Assembly: GCF_029227915.1 (NCBI RefSeq)
Contig: NC_079882.1
Location: 1-64,000, forward strand
DNA: 64,000 bases
Origin: Hydractinia symbiolongicarpus
Lineage: Eukaryota > Cnidaria > Hydrozoa > Anthoathecata > Hydractiniidae
Direction of reading: 5' to 3'
The notes under the pieces are model-generated. The model was not told the DNA's origin. It did no database searches and saw nothing but the letters and a program-made list of their open reading frames with translations. Positions 26,844 to 41,157 of the stretch are shown here, one piece after another; positions within the stretch are counted from its first letter, which is position 1, and the number at the start of each line of letters is the position of its first letter. A program made the translations under genes and the position numbers.

Positions 26844-29800
26844 GATTAAACTTCTTTTTGTCAGCGTCTCATTAAAAATGAAAACATTTTTGAAAGCTAC
26901 AAGTCTCATGCGTTTTAGTGCTGAAAAAATAATTTAAAAAATCGTTCGGAAAATGAGCTTACTCCCTGGGTAATTTCTTTGTATACTTTTGACTATACGG
27001 ACCGAGTTCGGGATTTACGGGAAATCGCAGGTTTTCGTTTGCCGGCGATTAAACTTCTTTTATTCAGCGTCTCATCAAAAATGAAAACATTTTTAAAAAT
27101 TACAAGTCCCATGCGTTTTAGTAATGAAAAAATAATTTAAAAAATCGTTCGGGAAATGATTTTACTCCCTGGGTACCTTCTTTGTATACTTTTGACTATA
27201 CGGGTCGACTCCGGGGTTTACGGGAAATCGCGTGTTTTCGTTTGCCGGCGATTAAACTTTTTTTATTCAGCGTCTCATCGAAAATGAAAAATTTTTTGAA
27301 AACTACAAGTCTCATGCGTTTTAGTGATGAAAAAATAATTTAAAAAATCGTTCGGGAAATGAGTTTACTCCCTGGGTACTTTCTTTGTATACTTTTGACT
27401 ATACGGGCCGAGTCCGGGATTTACGGGAAATCGCGGGTTTTCGTTTGCCGGCGATTAAACTTATTTTATTCAGGGTCTCAAAAAAAATGAAAACATTTTT
27501 GAAAACTACAAGTCTCATGCGTTTTACTGGTGAAAAAATAATTTAAAAAATCGTTCGGGAAATGGGTTTACTCCCTGGGTACTTTCTTTGTGTACTTTTA
27601 ACTATACAGGCCGAGTCCGGGATTTACGGAAAATCGCGGGTTTTCGTTTGCCGGCAATTAAACTTCTTTTATTCAGCGTCTCATCAAAAATGTAAACATT
27701 TTTGAAAACTACATGTCTCATGCGTTTTAGTGATGAAAAAATAATTTAAAAAATCGTTCAGGAAATGAGTTTACTCCCTGGGTACTTTCTTTGTATACTT
27801 TTGACTATACGGGCCGAGTACGGGATTTACAAGAAATCGCGTGTTTTCGTTTGCCGGCGATCAAACTTCCTTTTTTCAGCGTCTCATCAAAAATGAAAAT
27901 TTCTTTGAAAATTACAAGTCTCATGCGATTTACTGCTAAAAAATAATTTAAAAAATCGTTCGGGAAATGAGTTTACTCCCTGGGTACTTTCTTTGTATAC
28001 TTCTGACTAAACGGTCCGAGTCAGGGATTTACGGGAAATCGCGGGTTTTCGTTTGCCGGCAATTAAACTTCTTTTATTCAGCGTCTCATCAAAAATGTAA
28101 ACATTTTTGAAAACTACATGTCTCATGCGTTTTAGTGATGAAAAAATAATTTAAAAAATCGTTCAGGAAATGAGTTTACTCCCTGGGTACTTTCTTTGTA
28201 TACTTTTGACTATACGGGCCGAGTACGGGATTTACAAGAAATCGCGTGTTTTCGTTTGCCGGCGATCAAACTTCCTTTTTTCAGCGTCTCATCAAAAATG
28301 AAAATTTCTTTGAAAATTACAAGTCTCATGCGATTTACTGCTAAAAAATAATTTAAAAAATCGTTCGGGAAATGAGTTTACTCCCTGGGTACTTTCTTTG
28401 TATACTTCTGACTAAACGGTCCGAGTCAGGGATTTACGGGAAATCGCGGGTTTCCGTTTGCCGGCGATTAAACTTCTTTTATTCAGCGTCTCATCGAAAA
28501 TGAAAAAAGTTTTGAAAACTACAAGTCTCATGCGTTTTAGTGATAAAAAAATAATTTAAAAAATCGTTCGGGAAATGAGTTTACTCCCTGGGTACTTTCT
28601 TTGTATACTTTTGACTATACGGGCCGAGTCCGGGATTTACGGGAAATCGCGGGTTTTGGTTTGCCGGCGATTAAACTTATTTTATTCAGCGTCTCAAAAA
28701 AAATGAAAACATTTTTGAAAACTACAAGTCTCATGCGTTTTACTGGTGAAAAAATAATTTAAAAAATCGTTCGGGAAATGGGTTTACTCCCTGGGTACTT
28801 TCTTTGTACACTTTTGACTATACGGGCCGAGTCCGGGATTTACGGGAAATCGCGTGTTTTCGTTTGCCGGCGATTAAACTCCTTTTTTTCAGCGTCTCAT
28901 CAAAAATAAAATTTTTTTTGAAAACTACAAGTCTCATGCGTTTTACTGGTGAAAAAATTATTTAAAAAATCGTTCCGGGAAATGAGTTTACTCCCTGGGT
29001 ACTTTCTTTGTATACTTCTGACTAAAAGCGCCGAGTCAGGGACTTACGGGAAATCGCGGGTTTCCGTTTGCCGGCGATTAAACTTCTTTTTGTCAGCGTC
29101 TCCTTAAAAATGAAAACATTTTTGAAAACTACAAGTCTCATGCGTTTTAGTGCTGAAAAAATAATTTAAAAAATCGTTCGGAAAATGAGTTTACTCCCTG
29201 GGTAATTTCTTTGTATACTTCTGACTAAACGGGCCGAGTCCGGGATTTACGGGAAATTGCGGGTTTTCGTTTGCCGGCGATTAAACTTCTTTTTGTCAGC
29301 GTCTCATTAAAAATGAAAACATTTTTGAAAGCTACAAGTCTCATGCGTTTTAGTGCTGAAAAAATAATTTAAAAAATCGTTCGGAAAATGAGTTTACTCC
29401 CTGGGTAATTTCTTTGTATACTTTTGACTATACGGACCGAGTTCGGGATTTACGGGAAATCGCAGGTTTTCGTTTGCCGGCGATTAAACTTCTTTTATTC
29501 AGCGTCTCATCAAAAATGAAAACATTTTTAAAAATTACAAGTCCCATGCGTTTTAGTAATGAAAAAATAATTTAAAAAATCGTTCGGGAAATGATTTTAC
29601 TCCCTGGGTACCTTCTTTGTATACTTTTGACTATACCGGTCGACTCCGGGGTTTACGGGAAATCGCGTGTTTTCGTTTGCCGGCGATTAAACTTTTTTTA
29701 TTCAGCGTCTCATCGAAAATGAAAAATTTTTTGAAAACTACAAGTCTCATGCGTTTTAGTGATGAAAAAATAATTTAAAAAATCGTTCGGGAAATGAGTT

Positions 29801-30360
29801 TACTCCCTGGGTACTTTCTTTGTATACTTTTGACTATACGGCCGAGTCCGGGATTTACGGGAAATCGCGGGTTTTCGTTTGCCGGCGATTAAACTTATTT
29901 TATTCAGGGTCTCAAAAAAAATGAAAACATTTTTGAAAACTACAAGTCTCATGCGTTTTACTGGTGAAAAAATAATTTAAAAAATCGTTCGGGAAATGGG
30001 TTTACTCCCTGGGTACTTTCTTTGTGTACTTTTAACTATACAGGCCGAGTCCGGGATTTACGGAAAATCGCGGGTTTTCGTTTGCCGGCAATTAAACTTC
30101 TTTTATTCAGCGTCTCATCAAAAATGTAAACATTTTTGAAAACTACATGTCTCATGCGTTTTAGTGATGAAAAAATAATTTAAAAAATCGTTCAGGAAAT
30201 GAGTTTACTCCCTGGGTACTTTCTTTGTATACTTTTGACTATACGGGCCGAGTACGGGATTTACAAGAAATCGCGTGTTTTCGTTTGCCGGCGATCAAAC
30301 TTCCTTTTTTCAGCGTCTCATCAAAAATGAAAATTTCTTTGAAAATTACAAGTCTCATGC
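25925..30360 (+). repeat. Higher-order repeat: 12-monomer (about 2434-bp) duplication
   Basis: Roughly 2 kb from 25925-27925 reappears at 28360-30360. The offset 2434-2435 is seen for ggttttggtttgcc (26219 and 28654), acaggccgag (27608 and 30042) and atgtaaacat (27690 and 30124). A 2-monomer insertion carrying a second atgtaaacat unit (28095) lies between the copies. The block overlaps the 1218-bp duplication, so the 6-mer unit was itself copied. Confidence 0.82.
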
Positions 30361-32999
30361 GTTTTAGTGCTGAAAAATTAATTTAAAAAATCGTTCGGGA
30401 AATGAGTTTACTCCCTGGGTACTTTCTTTGTGTACTTTTGACTATACGGGCCGACTCCGGGGTTTACGGGAAATCGCGGGTTTTCGTTTGCCGGCGATTA
30501 AACTTCTTTTATTCAGTGTCTCATCAAAAATGAAAACATTTTTTAAAACTACAAGTTTCATCCGTTTTAGTGCTGAAAAAATAATTTAAAAAATCGTTCG
30601 GGAAATGCGTTTACTCCCTGCGTACCTTCTTTATATACTTTTGACTATACGGGCCGACTCCGGGGTTTACGGGAAATCGCGTGTTTTCGTTTACCGGCGA
30701 TTAAACCTCTTTTATTCCATGTCTCATCAAAAATGAAAAATTTTTTGAAAACTACAAGTCTCATGCGTTTTAGTGATGAAAAAATAATTTAAAAAATCGT
30801 TCGGGAAATGAGTTTACTCCCTGGGTACTTTCTTTGTATACTTCTGACTAAACGGTCCGAGTCAGGGATTTACGGGAAATCGCGGGTTTCCGTTTGCCGG
30901 CGATTAAACTTCTTTTATTCAGCGTCTCATCGAAAATGAAAAAAGTTTTGAAAACTACAAGTCTCATGCGTTTTAGTGATGAAAAAATAATTTAAAAAAT
31001 CGTTCGGGAAATGAGTTTACTCCCTGGGTACTTTCTTTGTATACTTTTGACTATACGGGCCAAGTCCGGGATTTACGGGAAATCGCGGGTTTTGGTTTGC
31101 CGGCGATTAAACTTATTTTATTCAGCGTCTCATCAAAAATGAAAACATTTTTGAAAACTACAAGTCTCATGCGTTTTACTGGTGAAAAAATAATGTAAAA
31201 AATCGTTCGGGAAATGGGTTTACTCCCTGGGTACTTTCTCTGTGTACTTTTGACTATACGGGCCGAGTCCGGGATTTACGGAAAATCGCGGGTTTTCTTT
31301 TACCGGCAATTAAACTTCTTTTATTCAGCGTCTCATCAAAAATGAAAACATTTTTGAAAACTACAAGTCTCATGCGTTTTACTGGTGAAAAAATAATGTA
31401 AAAAATCGTTCGGGAAATGGGTTTACTCCCTGGGTACTTTCTCTGTGTACTTTTGACTATACGGGCCGAGTCCGGGATTTACGGAAAATCGTGGGTTTTC
31501 TTTTACCGGCAATTAAACTTCTTTTATTCAGCGTCTCATCAAAAATGAAAACATTATTGAAAACTACAAGTCTCATGCGTTTTAGTGATGAAAAAATGAT
31601 TTAAAAAATCGTTCGGGAAATGAGTTAACTCCCTGGGTAATTTCTTTGTATACTTTTGACTATACGGGCCGAGTTCGGGATTTACATGAAATCGCAGGTT
31701 TTCGTTTGCCGGCGATTAAACTTCTTTTATTCACCGTCTCATCAAAAATGAAAACATTTTTGAAAATTACAAGTCTCATGCGTTTTAGTAATGAAAAAAT
31801 AATTTAAAAAATCGTTCGGGAAATGATTTTACTCCCTGGGTACCTTCTTTGTATACTTTTGACTATACGGGTCGACTCCGGGGTTTACGGGGAATCGCGG
31901 GTTTTCGTTTGCCGGCGATTAAACTTCTTTTATTCACCGTCTCATCAAAAATGAAAACATTTTTGAAAATTACAAGTCTCATGCGTTTTAGTAATGAAAA
32001 AATAATTTAAAAAATCGTTCGGGAAATGATTTTACTCCCTGGGTACCTTCTTTGTATACTTTTGACTATACGGGTCGACTCCGGGGTTTACGGGGAATCG
32101 CGGGTTTTCGTTTGCCGGCGATTAAACTTCTTTTATTCACCGTCTCATCAAAAATGAAAACATTTTTGAAAATTACAAGTCTCATGCGTTTTAGTAATGA
32201 AAAAATAATTTAAAATATTGTTCGGGAAATGATTTTACTCCCTGGGTAATTTCTTTGTATACTTTTGACTATACGGGCCGAGTTCGGGATTTACATGAAA
32301 TCGCAGGTTTTCGTTTGCCGGCGATTAAACTTCTTTTATTCACCGTCTCATCAAAAATGAAAACATTTTTGAAAATTACAAGTCTCATGCGTTTTAGTAA
32401 TGAAAAAATAATTTAAAATATTGTTCGGGAAATGATTTTACTCCCTGGGTACCTTCTTTGTATACTTTTGACTATACGGGTCGACTTCGGGGTTTACGGG
32501 AAATCGCGTGTTTTCGTTTGCCGGCGATTAAACTTTTTTTATTCAGCGTCTCATCGAAAATGAAAAATTTTTTGAAAACTACAAGTCTCATGCGTTTTAG
32601 TGATGAAAAAATAATTTAAAAAATCGTTCGGGAAATGAGTTTACTCCCTGGGTACTTTCTTTGTATACTTTTGACTATACGGGCCGAGTCCGGGATTTAC
32701 GGGAACTCGCGGGTTTTCGTTTGCCGGCGATTAAACTTATTTTATTCAGCATCTCAAAAAAAATGAAAACATTTTTGAAAACTACAAGTCTCATGCGTTT
32801 TACTGGTGAAAAAATAATTTAAAAAATCGTTCGGGAAATGGGTTTACTCCCTGGGTACTTTCTTTGTGTACTTTTGACTATACGGGCCGAGTCCGGGATT
32901 TACGGAAAATCACGGGTTTTCGTTTGCCGGCAATTAAACTTCTTTTATTCAGCGTCTCATCAAAAATGTAAACATTTTTGAAAACTACATGTCTCATGC

Positions 33000-35900
33000 G
33001 TTTTAGTGATGAAAAATTAATTTAAAAAATCGTTCGGGAAATGAGTTTACTCCCTGGGTACTTTTTTTGTGTACTTTTGACTATACGGGCCGACTCCGGG
33101 GTTTACGGGAAATCGGGGGGTTTTCGTTTGCCGGCGATTAAACTTCTTTTATTCAGTGTCTCATCAAAAATGAAAACATTTTTTAAAACTACAAGTCTGA
33201 TCCGTTTTAGTGCTGAAAAAATAATTTAAAAAATCGTTCAGGAAATGAGTTTACTCCCTGGGTACTTTCTTTGTATACTTTTGACTATACGGGCCGAGTA
33301 CGGGATTTACAAGAAATCGCGTGTTTTCGTTTGCCGGCGATTAAACTTCCTTTTTTCAGCGTCTCATCGAAAATGAAAAATTTTTTGAAAACTACAAGTC
33401 TCATGCGTTTTAGTGATGAAAAAATAATTTAAAAAATCGTTCGGGAAATGAGTTTACTCCCTGGGTACTTTCTTTGTATACTTTTGACTATACGGGCCGA
33501 GTCCGGGATTTACGGGAACTCGCGGGTTTTCGTTTGCCGGCGATTAAACTTATTTTATTCAGCATCTCAAAAAAAATGAAAACATTTTTGAAAACTACAA
33601 GTCTCATGCGTTTTACTGGTGAAAAAATAATTTAAAAAATCGTTCGGGAAATGGGTTTACTCCCTGGGTACTTTCTTTGTGTACTTTTGACTATACGGGC
33701 CGAGTCCGGGATTTACGGAAAATCACGGGTTTTCGTTTGCCGGCAATTAAACTTCTTTTATTCAGCGTCTCATCAAAAATGTAAACATTTTTGAAAACTA
33801 CATGTCTCATGCGTTTTAGTGATGAAAAAATAATTTAAAAAGTCGTTCAGGAAATGAGTTTACTCCCTGGGTACTTTCTTTGTAAACTTTTGACTATGCC
33901 GGCCGAGTCCGGGATTTACGGGAAATCGCGTGTTTTCGTTTGCCGGTGATTAAACTTCTTTTATTCAGCGTCTCATCAAAAATAAAATTTTTTTTGAACA
34001 CTACAAGTCTCATGCGTTTTAGTGATGAAAAAATAATTTAAAAAATCGTTCAGGAAATGAGTTTACTCCCTGGGTACTTTCTTTGTATACTTTTGACTAT
34101 ACGGGCCGAGTACGGGATTTACAAGAAATCGCGTGTTTTCGTTTGCCGGCGATTAAACTTCCTTTTTTCAGCGTCTCATCAAAAATGAAAAAAATTTTGA
34201 AAATTACAAGTCTCATGCGTTTTAGTGCTGAAAAATTAATTTAAAAAATCGTTCGGGAAATGAGTTTACTCCCTGGGTACTTTTTTTGTGTACTTTTGAC
34301 TATACGGGCCGACTCCGGGGTTTACGGGAAATCGGGGGGTTTTCGTTTGCCGGCGATTAAACTTCTTTTATTCAGTGTCTCATCAAAAATGAAAACATTT
34401 TTTAAAACTACAAGTCTGATCCGTTTTAGTGCTGAAAAAATAATTTAAAAAATCGTTCAGGAAATGAGTTTACTCCCTGGGTACTTTCTTTGTATACTTT
34501 TGACTATACGGGCCGAGTACGGGATTTACAAGAAATCGCGTGTTTTCGTTTGCCGGCGATTAAACTTCCTTTTTTCAGCGTCTCATCAAAAATGAAAAAA
34601 ATTTTGAAAATTGCAAGTCTCATGCGTTTTAGTGCTGAAAAAATAATTTGAAAAATCGTTCGGGAAATGAGTTTACTCCCTGGGTACTTTCTTTGTGTAC
34701 TTTTGACTATACGGGCCGACTCCGGGGTTTACGGGAAATTGCGGGTTTTCGTTTGCCGGCGATTAAACTTCTTTTATTCAGTGTCTCATCAAAAATGAAA
34801 ATATTTTTTAAAACTACAAGTCTCATCCGTTTTAGTGCTGAAAAAATAATTTAAAAAATCGTTCGGGAAATGCGTTTACTCCCTGCGTACCTTCTTTGTA
34901 TACTTTTGACTATACGGGCCGACTCCGGGGTTTACGGGAAATCGCGTGTTTTCGTTTACCGGCGATTAAACCTCTTTTATTCCATGTCTCATCAAAAATG
35001 AAAATTTTTTTGAAAACTACAAGTCTCATGCGTTTTAGTGATGAAAAAATAATTTAAAAAATCGTTCGGGAAATGAGTTTACTCCCTGGGTACCTTCTTT
35101 GTATACTTTTGACTATACGGGTCGACTTCGGGGTTTACGGGAAATCGCGTGTTTTCGTTTGCCGGCGATTAAACTTTTTTTATTCAGCGTCTCATCGAAA
35201 ATGAAAAATTTTTTGAAAACTACAAGTCTCATGCGTTTTAGTGATGAAAAAATAATTTAAAAAATCGTTCGGGAAATGAGTTTACTCCCTGGGTACTTTC
35301 TTTGTGTACTTTTGACTATACGGGCCGACTCCGGGGTTTACGGGAAATCGCGGGTTTTCGTTTGCCGGCGATTAAACTTCTTTTATTCAGTGTCTCATCA
35401 AAAATGAAAACATTTTTTAAAACTACAAGTCTCATCCGTTTTAGTGCTGAAAAAATAATTTAAAAAATCGTTCGGGAAATGCGTTTACTCCCTGCGTACC
35501 TTCTTTGTATACTTTTGACTATACGGGCCGACTCCGGGGTTTACGGGAAATCGCGTGTTTTCGTTTACCGGCGATTAAACCTCTTTTATTCCATGTCTCA
35601 TCAAAAATGAAAATTTTTTTGAAAACTACAAGTCTCATGCGTTTTAGTGATGAAAAAATAATTTAAAAAATCGTTCGGGAAATGAGTTTACTCCCTGGGT
35701 ACCTTCTTTGTATACTTTTGACTATACGGGTCAACTTCGGGGTTTACGGGAAATCGCGTGTTTTCGTTTGCCGGCGATTAAACTTTTTTTATTCAGCGTC
35801 TCATCGAAAATGAAAATTTTTTTGAAAACTACAAGTCTCATGCGTTTTAGTAATGAAAAAATAATTTAAAAAATCGTTCGGGAAATGAGTTTACTCCCTA

Positions 35901-38900
35901 GGTACCTTCTTTGTATACTTTTGACTATACGGGTCGACTTCGGGGTTTACGGGAAATCGCGTGTTTTCGTTTGCCGGCGATTAAACTTTTTTTATTCAGC
36001 GTCTCATCGAAAATGAAAATTTTTTTGAAAACTACAAGTCTCATGCGTTTTAGTGATGAAAAAATAATTTAAAAAATCGTTCGGGAAATGAGTTTACTCC
36101 CTGGGTAATTTCTTTGTATACTTTTGACTATACGGGCCGAGTCCGGGATTTACGGGAAATCGCGGGTTTTCGTTTGCCGGCGATTAAACTTATTTTATTC
36201 AGCGTCTCAAAAAAAATGAAAACATTTTTGAAAACTACAAGTCTCATGCGTTTTACTGGTGAAAAAATAATTTAAAAAATCGTTCGGGAAATGGGTTTAC
36301 TCCCTGGGTACTTTCTTTGTGTACTTTTGACTATACGGGCCGAGTCCGGGATTTACGGAAAATCGCGGGTTTTCGTTTGCCGGCAATTAAACTTCTTTTA
36401 TTCAGCGTCTCATCAAAAATGTAAACATTTTTGAAAACTACATGTCTCATGCGTTTTAGTGATGAAAAAATAATTTAAAAAATCGTTCCGGAAATGGGTT
36501 TACTCCCTGGGTACTTTCTTTGTAAACTTTTGACTATGCCGGCCGAGTCCGGGATTTACGGGAAATCGCGTGTTTTCGTTTGCCGGCGATTAAACTTTTT
36601 TTATTCAGCGTCTCATCGAAAATGAAAAATTTTTTGAAAACTACAAGTCTCATGCGTTTTAGTGATGAAAAAATAATTTAAAAAATCGTTCGGGAAATGA
36701 GTTTACTCCCTGGGTACTTTCTTTGTATACTTTTGACTATACGGGCCGAGTCCGGGATTTACGGGAACTCGCGGGTTTTCGTTTGCCGGCGATTAAACTT
36801 ATTTTATTCAGCATCTCAAAAAAAATGAAAACATTTTTGAAAACTACAAGTCTCATGCGTTTTACTGGTGAAAAAATAATTTAAAAAATCGTTCGGGAAA
36901 TGGGTTTACTCCCTGGGTACTTTCTTTGTGTACTTTTGACTATACGGGCCGAGTCCGGGATTTACGGAAAATCACGGGTTTTCGTTTGCCGGCAATTAAA
37001 CTTCTTTTATTCAGCGTCTCATCAAAAATGTAAACATTTTTGAAAACTACATGTCTCATGCGTTTTAGTGATGAAAAAATAATTTAAAAAGTCGTTCAGG
37101 AAATGAGTTTACTCCCTGGGTACTTTCTTTGTAAACTTTTGACTATGCCGGCCGAGTCCGGGATTTACGGGAAATCGCGTGTTTTCGTTTGCCGGTGATT
37201 AAACTTCTTTTATTCAGCGTCTCATCAAAAATAAAATTTTTTTTGAACACTACAAGTCTCATGCGTTTTAGTGATGAAAAAATAATTTAAAAAATCGTTC
37301 AGGAAATGAGTTTACTCCCTGGGTACTTTCTTTGTATACTTTTGACTATACGGGCCGAGTACGGGATTTACAAGAAATCGCGTGTTTTCGTTTGCCGGCG
37401 ATTAAACTTCCTTTTTTCAGCGTCTCATCAAAAATGAAAAAAATTTTGAAAATTACAAGTCTCATGCGTTTTAGTGCTGAAAAATTAATTTAAAAAATCG
37501 TTCGGGAAATGAGTTTACTCCCTGGGTACTTTCTTTGTGTACTTTTGACTATACGGGCCGACTCCGGGGTTTACGGGAAATTGCGGGTTTTCGTTTGCCG
37601 GCGATTAAACTTCTTTTATTCAGTGTCTCATCAAAAATGAAAATATTTTTTAAAACTACAAGTCTCATCCGTTTTAGTGCTGAAAAAATAAATTAAAAAA
37701 TCGTTCGGGAAATGCGTTTACTCCCTGCGTACCTTCTTTGTATACTTTTGACTATACGGGCCGACTCCGGGGTTTACGGGAAATCGCGTGTTTTCGTTTA
37801 CCGGCGATTAAACCTCTTTTATTCCATGTCTCATCAAAAATGAAAATTTTTTTGAAAACTACAAGTCTCATGCGTTTTAGTGATGAAAAAATAATTTAAA
37901 AAATCGTTCGGGAAATGAGTTTACTCCCTGGGTACCTTCTTTGTATACTTTTGACTATACGGGTCGACTTCGGGGTTTACGGGAAATCGCGTGTTTTCGT
38001 TTGCCGGCGATTAAACTTTTTTTATTCAGCGTCTCATCGAAAATGAAAAATTTTTTGAAAACTACAAGTCTCATGCGTTTTAGTGATGAAAAAATAATTT
38101 AAAAAATCGTTCGGGAAATGAGTTTACTCCCTGGGTACTTTCTTTGTGTACTTTTGACTATACGGGCCGACTCCGGGGTTTACGGGAAATCGCGGGTTTT
38201 CGTTTGCCGGCGATTAAACTTCTTTTATTCAGTGTCTCATCAAAAATGAAAACATTTTTTAAAACTACAAGTCTCATCCGTTTTAGTGCTGAAAAAATAA
38301 TTTAAAAAATCGTTCGGGAAATGCGTTTACTCCCTGCGTACCTTCTTTGTATACTTTTGACTGTACGGGCCGACTCCGGGGTTTACGGGAAATCGCGTGT
38401 TTTCGTTTACCGGCGATTAAACCTCTTTTATTCCATGTCTCATCAAAAATGAAAATTTTTTTGAAAACTACAAGTCTCATGCGTTTTAGTGATGAAAAAA
38501 TAATTTAAAAAATCGTTCGGGAAATGAGTTTACTCCCTGGGTACCTTCTTTGTATACTTTTGACTATACGGGTCAACTTCGGGGTTTACGGGAAATCGCG
38601 TGTTTTCGTTTGCCGGCGATTAAACTTTTTTTATTCAGCGTCTCATCGAAAATGAAAATTTTTTTGAAAACTACAAGTCTCATGCGTTTTAGTAATGAAA
38701 AAATAATTTAAAAAATCGTTCGGGAAATGAGTTTACTCCCTAGGTACCTTCTTTGTATACTTTTGACTATACGGGTCGACTTCGGGGTTTACGGGAAATC
38801 GCGTGTTTTCGTTTGCCGGCGATTAAACTTTTTTTATTCAGCGTCTCATCGAAAATGAAAATTTTTTTGAAAACTACAAGTCTCATGCGTTTTAGTGATG

Positions 38901-41150
38901 AAAAAATAATTTAAAAAATCGTTCGGGAAATGAGTTTACTCCCTGGGTACTTTCTTTGTATACTTTTGACTATACGGGCCGAGTCCGGGATTTACGGGAA
39001 ATCGCGGGTTTTCGTTTGCCGGCGATTAAACTTATTTTATTCAGCGTCTCAAAAAAAATGAAAACATTTTTGAAAACTACAAGTCTCATGCGTTTTACTG
39101 GTGAAAAAATAATTTAAAAAATCGTTCGGGAAATGGGTTTACTCCCTGGGTACTTTCTTTGTGTACTTTTGACTATACGGGCCGAGTCCGGGATTTACGG
39201 AAAATCGCGGGTTTTCGTTTGCCGGCAATTAAACTTCTTTTATTCAGCGTCTCATCAAAAATGTAAACATTTTTGAAAACTACATGTCTCATGCGTTTTA
39301 GTGATGAAAAAATAATTTAAAAAATCGTTCCGGAAATGGGTTTACTCCCTGGGTACTTTCTTTGTAAACTTTTGACTATGCCGGCCGAGTCCGGGATTTA
39401 CGGGAAATCGCGTGTTTTCGTTTGCCGGTGATTAAACTTCTTTTATTCAGCGTCTCATCAAAAATAAAATTTTCTTTGAACACTACAAGTCTCATCCGTT
39501 TTAGTGCTGAAAAAATAATTTAAAAAATCGTTCAGGAAATGAGTTTACTCCCTGGGTACCTTCTTTGTATACTGTTGACTATACGGGTCGACTTCGGGGT
39601 TTACGGGAAATCGCGTGTTTTCGTTTGCCGGCGATTAAACTTTTTTTATTCAGCATCTCAAAAAAAATGAAAACATTTTTGAAAACTACAAGTCTCATGC
39701 GTTTTACTGGTGAAAAAATAATTTAAAAAATCGTTCGGGAAATGGGTTTACTCCCTGGGTACTTTCTTTGTGTACTTTTGACTATACGGGCCGAGTCCGG
39801 GATTTACGGAAAATCACGGGTTTTCGTTTGCCGGCAATTAAACTTCTTTTATTCAGCGTCTCATCAAAAATGTAAACATTTTTGAAAACTACATGTCTCA
39901 TGCGTTTTAGTGATGAAAAAATAATTTAAAAAGTCGTTCAGGAAATGAGTTTACTCCCTGGGTACTTTCTTTGTAAACTTTTGACTATGCCGGCCGAGTC
40001 CGGGATTTACGGGAGATCGCGTGTTTTCGTTTGCCGGTGATTAAACTTCTTTTATTCAGCGTCTCATCAAAAATAAAATTTTTTTTGAACACTACAAGTC
40101 TCATGCGTTTTAGTGATGAAAAAATAATTTAAAAAATCGTTCAGGAAATGAGTTTACTCCCTGGGTACTTTCTTTGTATACTTTTGACTATACGGGCCGA
40201 GTACGGGATTTACAAGAAATCGCGTGTTTTCGTTTGCCGGCGATTAAACTTCCTTTTTTCAGCGTCTCATCAAAAATGAAAAAAATTTTGAAAATTACAA
40301 GTCTCATGCGTTTTAGTGCTGAAAAATTAATTTAAAAAATCGTTCGGGAAATGAGTTTACTCCCTGGGTACTTTTTTTGTGTACTTTTGACTATACGGGC
40401 CGACTCCGGGGTTTACGGGAAATCGGGGGGTTTTCGTTTGCCGGCGATTAAACTTCTTTTATTCAGTGTCTCATCAAAAATGAAAACATTTTTTAAAACT
40501 ACAAGTCTGATCCGTTTTAGTGCGGAAAAATTAATTTAAAAAATCGTTCGGGAAATGAGTTTACTCCCTGGGTACTTTTTTTGTGTACTTTTGACTATAC
40601 GGGCCGACTCCGGGGTTTACGGGAAATCGGGGGGTTTTCGTTTGCCGGCGATTAAACTTCTTTTATTCAGTGTCTCATCAAAAATGAAAACATTTTTTAA
40701 AACTACAAGTCTGATCCGTTTTAGTGCTGAAAAAATAATTTAAAAAATCGTTCAGGAAATGAGTTTACTCCCTGGGTACTTTCTTTGTATACTTTTGACT
40801 ATACGGGCCGAGTACGGGATTTACAAGAAATCGCGTGTTTTCGTTTGCCGGCGATTAAACTTCCTTTTTTCAGCGTCTCATCAAAAATGAAAAAAATTTT
40901 GAAAATTGCAAGTCTCATGCGTTTTAGTGCTGAAAAAATAATTTGAAAAATCGTTCGGGAAATGAGTTTACTCCCTGGGTACTTTCTTTGTGTACTTTTG
41001 ACTATACGGGCCGACTCCGGGGTTTACGGGAAATTGCGGGTTTTCGTTTGCCGGCGATTAAACTTCTTTTATTCAGTGTCTCATCAAAAATGAAAATATT
41101 TTTTAAAACTACAAGTCTCATCCGTTTTAGTGCTGAAAAAATAAATTAAA
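33000..41150 (+). repeat. Higher-order repeat region with 11-, 14-, 16- and 31-monomer offsets
   Basis: The rare variant gactatgccggccgag occurs at 33892, 36532, 37141, 39374 and 39982. The offsets are 3249 bp (16 monomers) between first and third, 2233 bp (11 monomers) between third and fourth, and 2841 bp (14) between third and fifth. Units containing atcggggggttttcg occur near 33110, 34330, 40410 and 40615. The last two are a direct dimer duplication (204 bp apart). The pattern is a mosaic of nested duplications and small deletions. Confidence 0.78.
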
Positions 41151-41157
41151 AAATCGT

